The translations under genes were made by a program, and so were the position numbers. DNA of 64,000 bases, from contig NZ_PGEN01000001.1 of the NCBI RefSeq assembly GCF_002797435.1, forward strand, positions 310,001 through 374,000, in the 5' to 3' direction. The notes under the pieces are model-generated. The model searched no databases. It was not told the origin of the DNA and saw only the letters and a list, made by a program, of their open reading frames with translations. Positions 1-9,150 of this stretch are shown piece by piece; position 1 is the stretch's first letter; each line of letters starts with the position of its first letter. The DNA comes from Sphingomonas koreensis. GTDB taxonomy: Bacteria > Pseudomonadota > Alphaproteobacteria > Sphingomonadales > Sphingomonadaceae.

Positions 1-1
1 G

Positions 2-1498
2 AGCGAACTGGCGGTCGAACCCGCGCAGCGCTTTCATCACTTCCGGCTCCGCGACAGTTTCGCCGCGTTCGAGAGCGGGCGGATCTTCTATCTGCTCACC
101 CTGACCCAGCAGGCCCCCGGCGATGAGGCCACGCGGAAGGGAGAAAGCGAGCAAGCCGACCCAGACATGGCATGCGATACGCAGCACGCGCCGATCGACG
201 AGTACACGGTCCTCCAGCTCCAGCAGCTCGCGCTGGACCCGGACGAGTATGCAGACGACGCCACCTATCTGGCCTTCTGCCGGGACAGGGAATGCCCGGT
301 GGATACGACCGGCTTCCTCTCGCTCATTCAGCTGGCCGAGCAGCGGTTGCAGGAGCTCGAAGCGAACAACGCTGCCCGTCCCAACGGCATTGCCGATGTG
401 ATGCGCGCGCGTGACATGATTGCCGACGACTGCCGGCGCCGGCCCCTGACCGCGGATTCGCTTCAGCGCCTCGCCATCGGGATCGAAAGTGATACGCTGC
501 TCGGCACCGCCGATCGCGTGAACCGCAAGTTCCTCCCGCCCGATCAGGCCGCCGCCAGCCGCATGGGCTGGATCGCGCAGGGCAAGGAGATCGAAGATGT
601 AAAGGGCCGGTGGGAAGCAACATTCGGCAACGCGCCATCAACTGGCGGACGCCGCGCGCACGACAATCCCGACAATTCGTTCGATCGCGATTTTCTGGTG
701 TTCGCCGGCCTTGCGCAGGGCATCCCCGATTTCCCCTATCAGGATGAATCGGAGGTCCATGATTCGACCCGCCCGGCCTTCATGTCGGTGGAATCCGCGA
801 TCTACACCCATCCCCGCTTCGTCCTGGAAGTCGCAAAAAGCTGGCGCTCGTTCAACACCGCCCGCCCTGCAATCGGCACCTGCCCGTATCTGCTGCTGAT
901 GTTCGTCGTCTCGCTGCATGACGAGCTGGTGGTTGCCGAAATGGAGCGCGTGATCGACGATCTGATCTATCGCCCCGGCGCACATGGCGCTCAGCGCACG
1001 CGTTCCTACCCGATGTCGGACGTGCGCAGCATCCTGATCCATGCGAAGGCAATGTTCGGCGAGCAGGAGGCGATCCTGCAGGCCAATCTCCACCAGCGGC
1101 TCGAGCTGTTCCGGTGGAGCAGCGTACATCGCTCGGGCAACATCTTCCGCTACCCCAAGGAACGCGGCGCGCTCGAAGCGATCCAGAAGGCGATGGCGAC
1201 CGGAACGCGCTTCGACCGCGCGCACAATACGATCGATCGCATGGAATCGTTGGTCGAGGACGTGGCGAACCTCAAATCGGCCTATGCTTCGCGCCGGACC
1301 AACGGCTTGCTGCTCGTGCTCGCGATCGTCGGTGTGATCGGCATTCCAAAGAGCGTGAAGGAGTTTCTCGAAACCCTGGGCGTGACCGGGATTCACAAAG
1401 GCTGGTTCACCGCCACCTCGGTACTGCTGCTCGGCGCGCTATTGTGGTGGTTCCTGTCGCATTGGCGTCGCGGCAGACGGGCCACACGCAGCCGCTAG
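2..1498 (+). CDS. Hypothetical membrane protein, 5' end outside the window
   Basis: The reading frame is open from base 2 to the TAG at 1496-1498, so the gene starts before the window. The first in-window ATG (167) has no ribosome binding site, and the frame upstream of it reads as normal protein, so it is probably internal. The visible product is about 498 residues. Most of it is soluble, with no motif I recognise. The C-terminus holds two hydrophobic segments (about 1305-1350 and 1405-1455) separated by a short loop and followed by an Arg-rich tail (HWRRGRRATRSR), which suggests a tail-anchored inner-membrane protein with a large cytoplasmic part. Its stop shares the bases CTAG with the stop of the convergent hydrolase gene. 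Function unknown. Confidence 0.75.
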   Translation, partial: SELAVEPAQRFHHFRLRDSFAAFESGRIFYLLTLTQQAPGDEATRKGESEQADPDMACDTQHAPIDEYTVLQLQQLALDPDEYADDATYLAFCRDRECPVDTTGFLSLIQLAEQRLQELEANNAARPNGIADVMRARDMIADDCRRRPLTADSLQRLAIGIESDTLLGTADRVNRKFLPPDQAAASRMGWIAQGKEIEDVKGRWEATFGNAPSTGGRRAHDNPDNSFDRDFLVFAGLAQGIPDFPYQDESEVHDSTRPAFMSVESAIYTHPRFVLEVAKSWRSFNTARPAIGTCPYLLLMFVVSLHDELVVAEMERVIDDLIYRPGAHGAQRTRSYPMSDVRSILIHAKAMFGEQEAILQANLHQRLELFRWSSVHRSGNIFRYPKERGALEAIQKAMATGTRFDRAHNTIDRMESLVEDVANLKSAYASRRTNGLLLVLAIVGVIGIPKSVKEFLETLGVTGIHKGWFTATSVLLLGALLWWFLSHWRRGRRATRSR

Positions 1499-2391
1499 CC
1501 GCCGCCCAGCGCGAGGATCGACGCAACGTGCCGCGCGGAAACCTCCATCGCATCGACGCCATACCCGCCGCCCAGCGCGCTCGCGAGCGGTACCCCGCGC
1601 GCCCGCGCCAGCGATGCGACCCATTTGTCGCGAACCACCAGCCCTTCGCGGCTCAATTTGAGCCGTCCGAGCCGGTCGCCCTCCCATGGATCGACGCCGG
1701 CCTGATAGAGGATCAGCGTCGGCGCGAAATCCTCGACCAGAGCCGGAAGGCTCGTCGTGAGCGCATCCATATAGGCGACGTCATCGGTACCGTCGGGCAA
1801 CCCGACATCCAGCGTCGAGCGCGCTTTGCGCACCGGGAAATTCTTCTCCGCATGGATCGAATAGGTCGCCACGTCACCCCGCCCCGCCATCAGTGCCGCG
1901 GTGCCGTCGCCCTGATGCACGTCGCAATCGACGATCAGCACGCGCTCGCCCTCTTCCGCCAGCCGGTTGGCGGCAATGGCGAGATCGTTGAACACGCAAT
2001 AGCCCGCGCCGGTATCGTGCAGCGCGTGGTGGCTCCCGCCTGCGGTGTTCGCTGCGAAGCCGTGCCGCTGTGCCAGCTTCGCCGCCAGATAGGTGCCGCC
2101 GGGCACCGCGAGCGCACGCAGCGCCACCGCCTCGGTCACCGGAAAGCCGATCCGCCGCTCCTTCTCGCGCGGAACGCGGGTCTCGATCACCTCGGCGACA
2201 TAGTCGGGATCATGCACCGCCTCGATCCATGCACGCGGCATCGGCTCCGGCTCGTGCCAATCGAGGCTGGCGCTGCTGTCGCGCAGCAGATCACGGACCA
2301 AGCCATTCTTGTTCCACTGATACTGGCTGCGCGCGGGCGCGGGCGCGACGTAGAGCGGGTGGTGGACGACCGGGATCGGCACGCCATTCAC
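1495..2391 (-). CDS. Histone deacetylase family hydrolase
   Basis: Product of 298 residues belonging to the arginase/deacetylase fold (HDAC, acetoin utilisation and acetylpolyamine amidohydrolase relatives). The active-site elements are present: paired His in GGSHHALHD (121-122), GYCVFND (130-136) and the metal-binding DCDVHQGDGT (155-164). A YQAGVD segment supplies a further metal ligand, and the ALGGGYG motif lies near the C-terminus. Such enzymes remove acetyl groups from lysine or polyamines using zinc. The true substrate cannot be read from sequence, although polyamine genes lie about 2 kb away. The gene starts 10 bp after the ABC-F gene and is probably cotranscribed with it. Confidence 0.88.
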   Translation of the reverse strand: MNGVPIPVVHHPLYVAPAPARSQYQWNKNGLVRDLLRDSSASLDWHEPEPMPRAWIEAVHDPDYVAEVIETRVPREKERRIGFPVTEAVALRALAVPGGTYLAAKLAQRHGFAANTAGGSHHALHDTGAGYCVFNDLAIAANRLAEEGERVLIVDCDVHQGDGTAALMAGRGDVATYSIHAEKNFPVRKARSTLDVGLPDGTDDVAYMDALTTSLPALVEDFAPTLILYQAGVDPWEGDRLGRLKLSREGLVVRDKWVASLARARGVPLASALGGGYGVDAMEVSARHVASILALGGG

Positions 2392-2401
2392 CCTCGGGCG
2401 C

Positions 2402-4270
2402 TCACGCCGCCAATGCCTCCAGCGCCTCGCTCGCCTCCACCCAGGCGGCTTCGGCGGCCTCGATCGCCTTGGCCACGGCGCCGCGCTGCTTCATCAGCTC
2501 GGTCATGGTCAGCTTGGCGAGGTCGGGTGCGGCACTGACGGGATCGAACATCGCACGGTCGATGGCGCTGAGCTTCTCGCCGAGCCTGGCCATCTCGGCC
2601 TCCGCCGCCTTGGCCGACTTGCGCAAGGCGTTGCCCTTTTCTCGCGCCTCGGCGGCCTCGCGGCGGGCATCCTTGCGGTTGCCGCCCTTGCCCGCACCCT
2701 CGGCCTTGGGCTCCTTGGCGAGCACGAAGGCGATATAGTCATCGAGATTGCCGTCGAAGGGCTTGGCGGTTCCCTGATCGACCAGCACGAGGCGGTCGGC
2801 AGTCATCTCGATCATATGGCGGTCGTGGCTGACGATCACCACCGCGCCGGTATAGGCGGTCAGCGCCTGGATCAGCGCTTCGCGCGAATCGACGTCGAGG
2901 TGGTTGGTCGGCTCGTCGAGGATCAGCATGTGCGGCGCGTCGCGGGTGATCAGCGCGAGCGCAAGGCGCGCGCGCTCGCCGCCCGAGAGCTTGCCGACCT
3001 TGGTCATCGCCTTGTCGCCGGCAAAGCCGAAGCGGCCGAGCTGGGCACGGACAAAGGACGGCTTCTCGCCCTCCATCAGCCGCTGCATATGATCGAACGG
3101 CGTGTCGTCGCTGTGCAGCTCTTCCACCTGATATTGGGTGAAATAGCCGACGCGCATCTTGGCCGAGGCGGCCTTGTCGCCGTCGATCGGGGTAAGCTGG
3201 GCGGCGAGCAGCCGCGCGAGCGTGGTCTTGCCGTTGCCGTTGCGCCCGAGCAGCGCGATGCGGTCGTCCGGATCGATGCGCAGGTTCAATCGCTGAAGGA
3301 TCGGCTTGCCGTCATAGCCGACGCTGGCATGGTCGAGCGTGATCAGCGGCGGGCGCAGCGGATCGGGATCGGGGAAGCCGAACGCCAGCGTGGGATCGTC
3401 GACAACCGCGGCGATCGGCTGCATGCGGGCCAGCGCCTTGGCGCGCGACTGCGCCTGTTTGGCGGTCGAGGCGCGGGCCGAGTTGCGCGCGACATAGTCC
3501 TGCAGCTTGGCGCGCTCCGCGAGCTGCTTCTCGCGCGCGGCGGCCTGCTGCGCCTGACGCTCGGCGCGCTGGCGCTCGAACGAGTCGTAGCCACCCGGGT
3601 AGAGGGTGAGCTTGCCGCGCTCCAGGTGGAGGATGTGGTCGACGACGTTGTTGAGGAAATCGCGCTCGTGGCTGACGATGACGATCGTCGCCGGATAGGA
3701 CTGGAGGAAGTCCTCCAGCCACAGCACCGCTTCGAGATCGAGGTGGTTCGACGGTTCGTCGAGCAGCAGCAGGTCGGGCTGGCTGAACAGCAAGGCCGCG
3801 AGCGCGACGCGCATCCGCCAGCCGCCCGAGAAGCTGTCGAGCGGGCGGTGCTGCGCCTCCTCGTCGAAGCCGAGGCCGACCAGGATGCGCGAGGCACGCG
3901 AAGGGGCGGAATAGGCGTCGATCGCGCCAAGCCGCTCATGGATCTCGCCGAGCCGGTCAGGGTCTTCGAGACCTTCAGCCTCGGCCATCAGCGCGGCACG
4001 CTCGGTATCGGCGGCGAGCACGGTCTCGAACGGCGTGGTCTTTCCGGCCGGCGCCTCCTGCGCGACATAGCCGATGCGGGCGCCGCGCGGCATGTCGGCG
4101 CTGCCCTCGTCCGGGTCGATCTGGCCGGCGATCACCTTGACCAGGGTCGACTTGCCCGCGCCGTTGCGCCCGATCAGCCCGATGCGGCCGCGCGGCGGGA
4201 GTGCGGCACTGGCGCGGTCGATGATGACGCGGCCGCCAAGGCGGACGGTGATGGCGGAAAGGTTCAGCAT
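2402..4270 (-). CDS. ABC-F family ATP-binding protein
   Basis: Product of 622 residues with two ABC ATPase domains and no membrane segments, the layout of the ABC-F (Uup/EttA/YheS-like) family that acts on ribosomes rather than in transport. The first domain has Walker A GRNGAGKST near residue 35, signature FSGGW and Walker B LLLLDEPSNHLD. The second has GRNGNGKTT, LSGGERARLAL and LILDEPTNHLD. A charged linker of the kind that reaches into the ribosomal E site joins them, and the C-terminus is a Lys/Glu/Ala-rich coiled coil. I chose the ATG at 4270, where the conserved MLNLSAITV begins, instead of a start nine codons upstream. Which ABC-F subtype it is remains unsettled. Confidence 0.9.
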   Translation of the reverse strand: MLNLSAITVRLGGRVIIDRASAALPPRGRIGLIGRNGAGKSTLVKVIAGQIDPDEGSADMPRGARIGYVAQEAPAGKTTPFETVLAADTERAALMAEAEGLEDPDRLGEIHERLGAIDAYSAPSRASRILVGLGFDEEAQHRPLDSFSGGWRMRVALAALLFSQPDLLLLDEPSNHLDLEAVLWLEDFLQSYPATIVIVSHERDFLNNVVDHILHLERGKLTLYPGGYDSFERQRAERQAQQAAAREKQLAERAKLQDYVARNSARASTAKQAQSRAKALARMQPIAAVVDDPTLAFGFPDPDPLRPPLITLDHASVGYDGKPILQRLNLRIDPDDRIALLGRNGNGKTTLARLLAAQLTPIDGDKAASAKMRVGYFTQYQVEELHSDDTPFDHMQRLMEGEKPSFVRAQLGRFGFAGDKAMTKVGKLSGGERARLALALITRDAPHMLILDEPTNHLDVDSREALIQALTAYTGAVVIVSHDRHMIEMTADRLVLVDQGTAKPFDGNLDDYIAFVLAKEPKAEGAGKGGNRKDARREAAEAREKGNALRKSAKAAEAEMARLGEKLSAIDRAMFDPVSAAPDLAKLTMTELMKQRGAVAKAIEAAEAAWVEASEALEALAA

Positions 4271-4298
4271 GGCGGGGCGCCTAGCACCCCTGCCCACA

Positions 4299-5501
4299 TC
4301 AGGACAACCGGCCCTCGAAGTCTTCGTAGCCGAACGACTTCACGATGCGCAGCTCGTCGCTGCGGCTGTTCCAAAGCGCGATGGTGGGCAAAGGCACGCC
4401 ATTGAAGGTCGTGGTCTTGACCATCGAATAGTGCGCCTGATCGAGGAACGCGAAGCGCTGGCCGGGCACCGGACGCTCAGCGAAGCGGAAATCGCCGAGG
4501 ATGTCGCCGGCGAGGCACGACGGGCCGCCGAGGCGCACCAGCACATCGCCGCCCTCGCCCAGCATCGCCGGGCGGTAGGGCGCCTCGATCACGTCGGGCA
4601 TGTGGCAGGTGGCGGAGATATCGACGACGCCGATCGGCATCCCGTTGTCGAAAATGTCGACGAACTCGCCGACAAGGATGCCGGTATCGAGCGCGATCGC
4701 CTCGCCCGGCTCGAGGATCACTTCGAGGCCCGTTTCGGCACGGACTTCCTTGAGGAATTCGACCAGGTCATCGCGCTGATAGTCGGCGCGGGTGATGTGA
4801 TGCCCGCCGCCGAAATTGAGCCATTTGAGCTGGCCGAGATACGGCGCGATCCGCGGCCGCAGCGCTTCCCAGGTGCGGCGCAGCGGCGGGAAATCCTGCT
4901 CGCAGAGCGAATGGACATGGATGCCGTCGACGCCCTCGAAATGCTCGGGACGCAGCTGGTCGGCGGGGAAGCCGAGGCGGCTGTGCGGCTGGGCGGGGTC
5001 GTATTTCTGGACCTCGCCCTCCGAATGCATCGGGTTGAGCCGCAGGCCGACGTCGAAGGTATCCCCGCGCGCACGGGCGGCGGCGAGCTCGCCCTTCATC
5101 GCAGCGTGCTGGCTCGGGGTATTGAAGATGACGTGGTCGGAAATCCGGCACACCTGCGCCATGTCCGCCGCCTTGTAGCCCGAGCAATAGGTCGCGATCT
5201 CGCCATGATAGTGATCTGCGGCGAGCCTGGCTTCGTGAAGGCCCGACGTCGCGACGCCATCGAGATACTTGCCGACGAGATCGCCGAGCGACCACATCGA
5301 GAAGGCCTTGAGCGCGAGCAGGATCTTCACCCCCGCGCGATCGCGAACATCGGCGATCGTCTGGAGGTTGCGCTCGACCGCCGCCGCATCGACGACGAAG
5401 CAGGGCGACGGCACGCGCGACAGGTCGAACCGGGCGAAAGCGCCCGGATCACCGGCCTTGGTCGACATGACCGGCGGGGCTGCGCGCGTGTCCGTGCTCA
5501 T
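4299..5501 (-). CDS. nspC: Carboxynorspermidine/carboxyspermidine decarboxylase
   Basis: Product of 400 residues, a PLP enzyme of the alanine racemase/ornithine decarboxylase fold III group. The PLP lysine is in LLALKAFS (K65). The segments GGGHHITR and EPGEAIAL match the phosphate and substrate sites of NspC. It decarboxylates carboxy(nor)spermidine to (nor)spermidine, the second step of the aspartate-semialdehyde polyamine route. The start lies 4 bp after the stop of the reductase gene upstream, which performs the preceding step, so the two form an operon. An alternative ATG eleven codons in would also keep the whole domain; neither has a good ribosome binding site. Confidence 0.92.
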   Translation of the reverse strand: MSTDTRAAPPVMSTKAGDPGAFARFDLSRVPSPCFVVDAAAVERNLQTIADVRDRAGVKILLALKAFSMWSLGDLVGKYLDGVATSGLHEARLAADHYHGEIATYCSGYKAADMAQVCRISDHVIFNTPSQHAAMKGELAAARARGDTFDVGLRLNPMHSEGEVQKYDPAQPHSRLGFPADQLRPEHFEGVDGIHVHSLCEQDFPPLRRTWEALRPRIAPYLGQLKWLNFGGGHHITRADYQRDDLVEFLKEVRAETGLEVILEPGEAIALDTGILVGEFVDIFDNGMPIGVVDISATCHMPDVIEAPYRPAMLGEGGDVLVRLGGPSCLAGDILGDFRFAERPVPGQRFAFLDQAHYSMVKTTTFNGVPLPTIALWNSRSDELRIVKSFGYEDFEGRLS

Positions 5502-5505
5502 TCGA

Positions 5506-6711
5506 TCAGAACTTCAGCGGCTCGGGGAGCTCGTGCACCTGCCAGGGCAGCCCGTGCTTGTTCAGCATGTCCATGAACGGATCGGGATCGAACTGCTCCA
5601 TGTTGAACACGCCTTCGCCGCGCCAGACGCCGTTCAGCATCAGCGCCGCGCCGATCATCGCCGGCACGCCGGTGGTGTAGCTCACCGCCTGGTTGCCGGT
5701 CTCCTCGAACGCGTCTTCGTGATCGCAGACGTTATAGACGTAGAAGGTCTTTTCCTCGCCGTCCTTGGTGCCGGTCGCGATGTCGCCGATGTTGGTCTTG
5801 CCCTTGGTCGTCGTGCCGAGCGTCGAGGGCTCGGGCAGCACGGCCTTGAGGAACTGGAGCGGAACGATCTCGCGCCCCTCGAACAGGATCGGCTCGATCG
5901 AGGTCATGCCGACATTCTGCAGCACCCGCAGGTGCGTCAGATACTGTTCGCCGAAGGTCATCCAGAAGCGCGCGCGCTCGATCTCGGGGATGAACTTGAC
6001 CAGGCTCTCCAGCTCCTCATGGTACATGAGGTACATGTTCTTGGCGCCGACCTGATCGAATTCGAACACCTGGCGCGACGACAGCGCCGGGGTTTCGACC
6101 CAGTCGCCATTCTCCCAGTGCCGCGCGGGCGCGGTGATCTCGCGGATGTTGATCTCTGGGTTGAAGTTGGTCGCGAAATGCTGGCCGTGATCGCCGCCGT
6201 TGCAGTCGAGGATGTCGAGCGTGCGGATCGTGTCGAGCAGGTGCTTCTTGATGTACATCGCGAAGACCGAGGTCACGCCCGGGTCGAAGCCCGAGCCGAG
6301 CAGCGCCATCAGGCCGGCGTCCTTGAAGCGGTCCTGATAGTCCCACTGCCAGCCATAATGGAACCGCGCCTCGTCGCGCGGTTCGTAGTTCGCGGTATCG
6401 AGATAGTCGGTGCCGGTGTTGAGGCACGCGTCCATCAGGTTGAGGTCCTGATAGGGCAGCGCCAGATTGACCAGCAGATTGGGCTTCACCGCCTCGATCA
6501 GCTTGCTCGTCGCTGCGACGTCGTCGGCATCGACCTCGGCCGTGTCGATGGTGACGCCGAAACGCGCCTTCACCGATTCGGCGATCGCGTCGCACTTGAA
6601 CTTGCGGCGGCTGGCGAGCGTGATCTTCCCGAACAGATCCGGGTTCTTCGCCATCTTGTGCACCGCGACCGACGAAACGCCGCCTGCGCCGATTACGAGA
6701 ACGTCCTTCAC
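5506..6711 (-). CDS. Saccharopine dehydrogenase-like carboxy(nor)spermidine synthase
   Basis: Product of 401 residues. The N-terminal Rossmann fold begins DVLVIGAGGVSS, and the rest matches the Lys9/saccharopine reductase-type family. In bacteria this family condenses putrescine or diaminopropane with aspartate semialdehyde, using NADPH, to give carboxyspermidine or carboxynorspermidine. The adjacent nspC gene fits this role better than lysine metabolism. The start chosen is a GTG at 6711, because AAAGGA lies a suitable distance upstream and the Rossmann strand begins directly after it. An in-frame ATG at 6756 would add 15 residues, and the frame stays open to 6780. Confidence 0.88.
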   Translation of the reverse strand: MKDVLVIGAGGVSSVAVHKMAKNPDLFGKITLASRRKFKCDAIAESVKARFGVTIDTAEVDADDVAATSKLIEAVKPNLLVNLALPYQDLNLMDACLNTGTDYLDTANYEPRDEARFHYGWQWDYQDRFKDAGLMALLGSGFDPGVTSVFAMYIKKHLLDTIRTLDILDCNGGDHGQHFATNFNPEINIREITAPARHWENGDWVETPALSSRQVFEFDQVGAKNMYLMYHEELESLVKFIPEIERARFWMTFGEQYLTHLRVLQNVGMTSIEPILFEGREIVPLQFLKAVLPEPSTLGTTTKGKTNIGDIATGTKDGEEKTFYVYNVCDHEDAFEETGNQAVSYTTGVPAMIGAALMLNGVWRGEGVFNMEQFDPDPFMDMLNKHGLPWQVHELPEPLKF

Positions 6712-6809
6712 GCCTTGTCCTTTCAAAAAAGTCTCCCGGGGGATTGGCGCCCCCATATTTGAGCAACGCCCCGGATGCAAAGGCCGATCCTGTTAGCTAT
6801 CAAGGTGAC

Positions 6810-7802
6810 ATGCAAAAGACGATCGACCGCAGGACGTTCATTGGAGGCGCCGCGGCGCTCGGACTTGCCGGTGCCGGACAGGCCCGCGCGCAATCCACGC
6901 AGAAGATATTCGCCCCTGCCCCGCCCTGGCCACCGCGCGAGCATTTCATGCTGTGGCCCGGCCTGCCGCCCGGCACCCCGCCAGGCGTCGCGCGCTCGAA
7001 CGTGCCCGTCCCGCTCCCGCTCGGCACGCCGCAGCGCTGGGAGAAAGGCATTCGCTATCCCTATGTCGGCGTGTTCCGCCCCGTCCGCCCGGACGGACGC
7101 GCGGTGCTGGTCATGCCCGGCGGAGGCTATGTCTTCGTCAGCCTGATCAATGAAGGGGTGAACGTCGCACGCGAACTCAACCCGCTCGGCATCACCGTCT
7201 TCGTCCTCGCCTATCGCCTGCCCGGCGAAGGCTGGCTCAACCGCACCGACGTGCCGCTGCAGGATGCGCAGCGTGCGATGCGGCTGATCCGCTCGCGCGC
7301 CGCGGAATTCCGGATCGATCCAGCCAAGCTCGGCATTTGCGGCTTTTCGGCTGGCGGGCATCTCGGCGGCACGCTGACCGTGGGACATGACGACCCGGTC
7401 TATCGCCCGGTCGACGGCGCAGACCGGCTCTCCGCGCGGCCCGCCTTTTCCGGACTGATCTACCCGGTCACCCAGTTCTCGAGCGCCGGCCCCAACAGCC
7501 GCTCGGGCCCCAATCTGCTCGGCCCGAATCCGCAGCCGGGCGCCGCGGCTCGGTTCGACGTGCTGGCCCGCGCCGGCGCCGGGATGCCGCCCCTGTTCCT
7601 GTGTCATGCGATGGACGACGGCACTGTCCCCTATTCGCAGAGCGTCGCGCTGATGGAAGCGGCCCGCCGGCACAAGGTACCGGTCGAGACGCATCTGCTC
7701 GAACGCGGCGGCCATGGCTTCGGCGCGGCAAGCCTGCCACGCGCCAATTCCGGATCGCGCTGGCTGGAATGGTTCGCGACCTGGACAGCGACACACGTCT
7801 AG
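6810..7802 (+). CDS. Tat-exported alpha/beta hydrolase (esterase)
   Basis: Product of 330 residues starting MQKTIDRRTFIGG, a twin-arginine signal followed by a hydrophobic stretch and a likely cut after AQA or ARA (about residue 27). The mature part is an alpha/beta hydrolase of the BD-FAE/acetyl-xylan esterase type: oxyanion region MPGGGYVFV, nucleophile elbow GFSAGG (S180), Asp in AMDDGTVP and His in GGHGFG. It probably acts in the periplasm on acetylated or feruloylated sugars, but the substrate is not shown by sequence. AAGGTGA sits just upstream of the chosen ATG. It is divergent from the polyamine operon. Confidence 0.85.
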   Translation: MQKTIDRRTFIGGAAALGLAGAGQARAQSTQKIFAPAPPWPPREHFMLWPGLPPGTPPGVARSNVPVPLPLGTPQRWEKGIRYPYVGVFRPVRPDGRAVLVMPGGGYVFVSLINEGVNVARELNPLGITVFVLAYRLPGEGWLNRTDVPLQDAQRAMRLIRSRAAEFRIDPAKLGICGFSAGGHLGGTLTVGHDDPVYRPVDGADRLSARPAFSGLIYPVTQFSSAGPNSRSGPNLLGPNPQPGAAARFDVLARAGAGMPPLFLCHAMDDGTVPYSQSVALMEAARRHKVPVETHLLERGGHGFGAASLPRANSGSRWLEWFATWTATHV

Positions 7803-7851
7803 CACCGCCTTTGTTCTTGAAATGTTCCGTCCGACGGCCTATCGTCGGTGG

Positions 7852-8922
7852 ATGGCCAAGACCCGCCCCGTGCGCGGGGCCACGCATAATCGCGAGAGCG
7901 CCCGCTTCAACCTGCCCGCGCGGGAGGCCGATGGCGACTGGCTCGACGCGCGCGAGGGGATTGACGGCGAGCTTCCGCCGCTGCGGACCACCGTTACGGT
8001 CGAAAGGGCCAAGAGCGTCCTGACGCGCAACCAGTCACCCGACATCGCGTTCGACCGCTCGGTGAACCCGTATCGCGGCTGCGAGCATGGCTGCATCTAT
8101 TGCTTCGCGCGGCCCACTCACGCCTATCTCGACCTGTCGCCGGGGCTGGATTTCGAGACGAAGCTGTTCGCCAAGCCCGATGCCCCCGCCCTGCTCCGCG
8201 CGGCGCTGGCCAAGCGCGGCTACGTCTGCCAGCCGATCGCATTCGGGACCAACACCGACCCCTATCAGCCGATCGAGGCCGAGTGGCGAGTCACGCGCGG
8301 CTGTATCGAGGTACTGGCCGAGTGCGGCCACCCGATCACCATCACCACCAAATCCGACCGGGTGACGCGCGATATCGACCTGCTCGCCCCGATGGCGGAG
8401 CGCGGGCTGGCGGCGGTGATGGTCTCGGTCACCTCGCTCGACCCCAGGATCGCGCGCACGGTCGAGCCGCGTGCGCCGCATCCCGAGCGGCGGCTGGCGG
8501 CGGTGGCGAAGCTGCGCGAAGCGGGCGTCCCGACCTATGTCTCGCTGTCGCCGGTGATCCCGCAGATCACCGATCACGAGATCGAGCATATCATGGAGCG
8601 CGCGGCGGAGGCCGGGGCGATGGGCTGCTTCTACCTGCCCGTGCGGCTGCCGCATGAGGTTGCGCCGCTGTTCCGCGCCTGGCTCGACACCCATTTCCCG
8701 GATCGCGCGGGCAAGGTGATGGCGACGATCCAGTCGATCCGCGGCGGCCGCGACAACGATCCCGATTTTCACAGCCGGTTCCGCGGTCAGGGTCCTTGGG
8801 CCGATCTGTTGCGCACCCGCTTCAGGATCGCGGCCCGGCGCTTCGGGCTCGACAAGGCGTATATCCCGCTGCGCCGCGACCTGTTCCGCCCGCCGCCCGG
8901 TCCGCAGGGCGAGTTGTTCTAG
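7852..8922 (+). CDS. Radical SAM protein, PA0069 family
   Basis: Product of 356 residues with the radical SAM cluster motif CEHGCIYC (C77, C81, C84), preceded by SVNPYRG, the hallmark of the SplB-like/PA0069 group. Enzymes of this group bind a 4Fe-4S cluster and S-adenosylmethionine; the biological substrate of this subfamily is not known to me. The start is taken at the ATG of MAKTRPVRG. The frame is open further upstream, with an ATG at 7822, but that part overlaps the end of the esterase gene and is not protein-like. Confidence 0.85.
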   Translation: MAKTRPVRGATHNRESARFNLPAREADGDWLDAREGIDGELPPLRTTVTVERAKSVLTRNQSPDIAFDRSVNPYRGCEHGCIYCFARPTHAYLDLSPGLDFETKLFAKPDAPALLRAALAKRGYVCQPIAFGTNTDPYQPIEAEWRVTRGCIEVLAECGHPITITTKSDRVTRDIDLLAPMAERGLAAVMVSVTSLDPRIARTVEPRAPHPERRLAAVAKLREAGVPTYVSLSPVIPQITDHEIEHIMERAAEAGAMGCFYLPVRLPHEVAPLFRAWLDTHFPDRAGKVMATIQSIRGGRDNDPDFHSRFRGQGPWADLLRTRFRIAARRFGLDKAYIPLRRDLFRPPPGPQGELF

Positions 8923-8980
8923 GCTATAGTCTCGCAAAGGCAGGCTTGCAGGAAGCACCCCAGGGCGGGGTTGGCATAGC

Positions 8981-9087
8981 CCCTCATCCCGGCCTTGCGC
9001 CGGAATCCACGGTGCCGCGAAGGGTGATCGAAACTCTCGCTCCCCGCTCCGCTCTCGGTGGATCCCGGCACAGGGCCGGGATGACGG
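8981..9087. repeat. Palindromic doublet (REP-like), copy 1
   Basis: Two arms facing each other, 8981-9010 and 9058-9087. Each arm is a small hairpin around CCCGGCC..GCCGG and ends in the conserved ATCCAC/GTGGATC and CATCCC/GGGATGACGG words. The pair encloses about 47 bases of unconserved DNA. Related doublets occur at 19616, 33429 and 40733 in this window. Function unknown. Confidence 0.75.
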
Positions 9088-9150
9088 AGAAGCCGGATGA
9101 CCGCTATCGCCCCCATTGCGGACGCTCAGTCAGCGTGAGAGCATTACATA

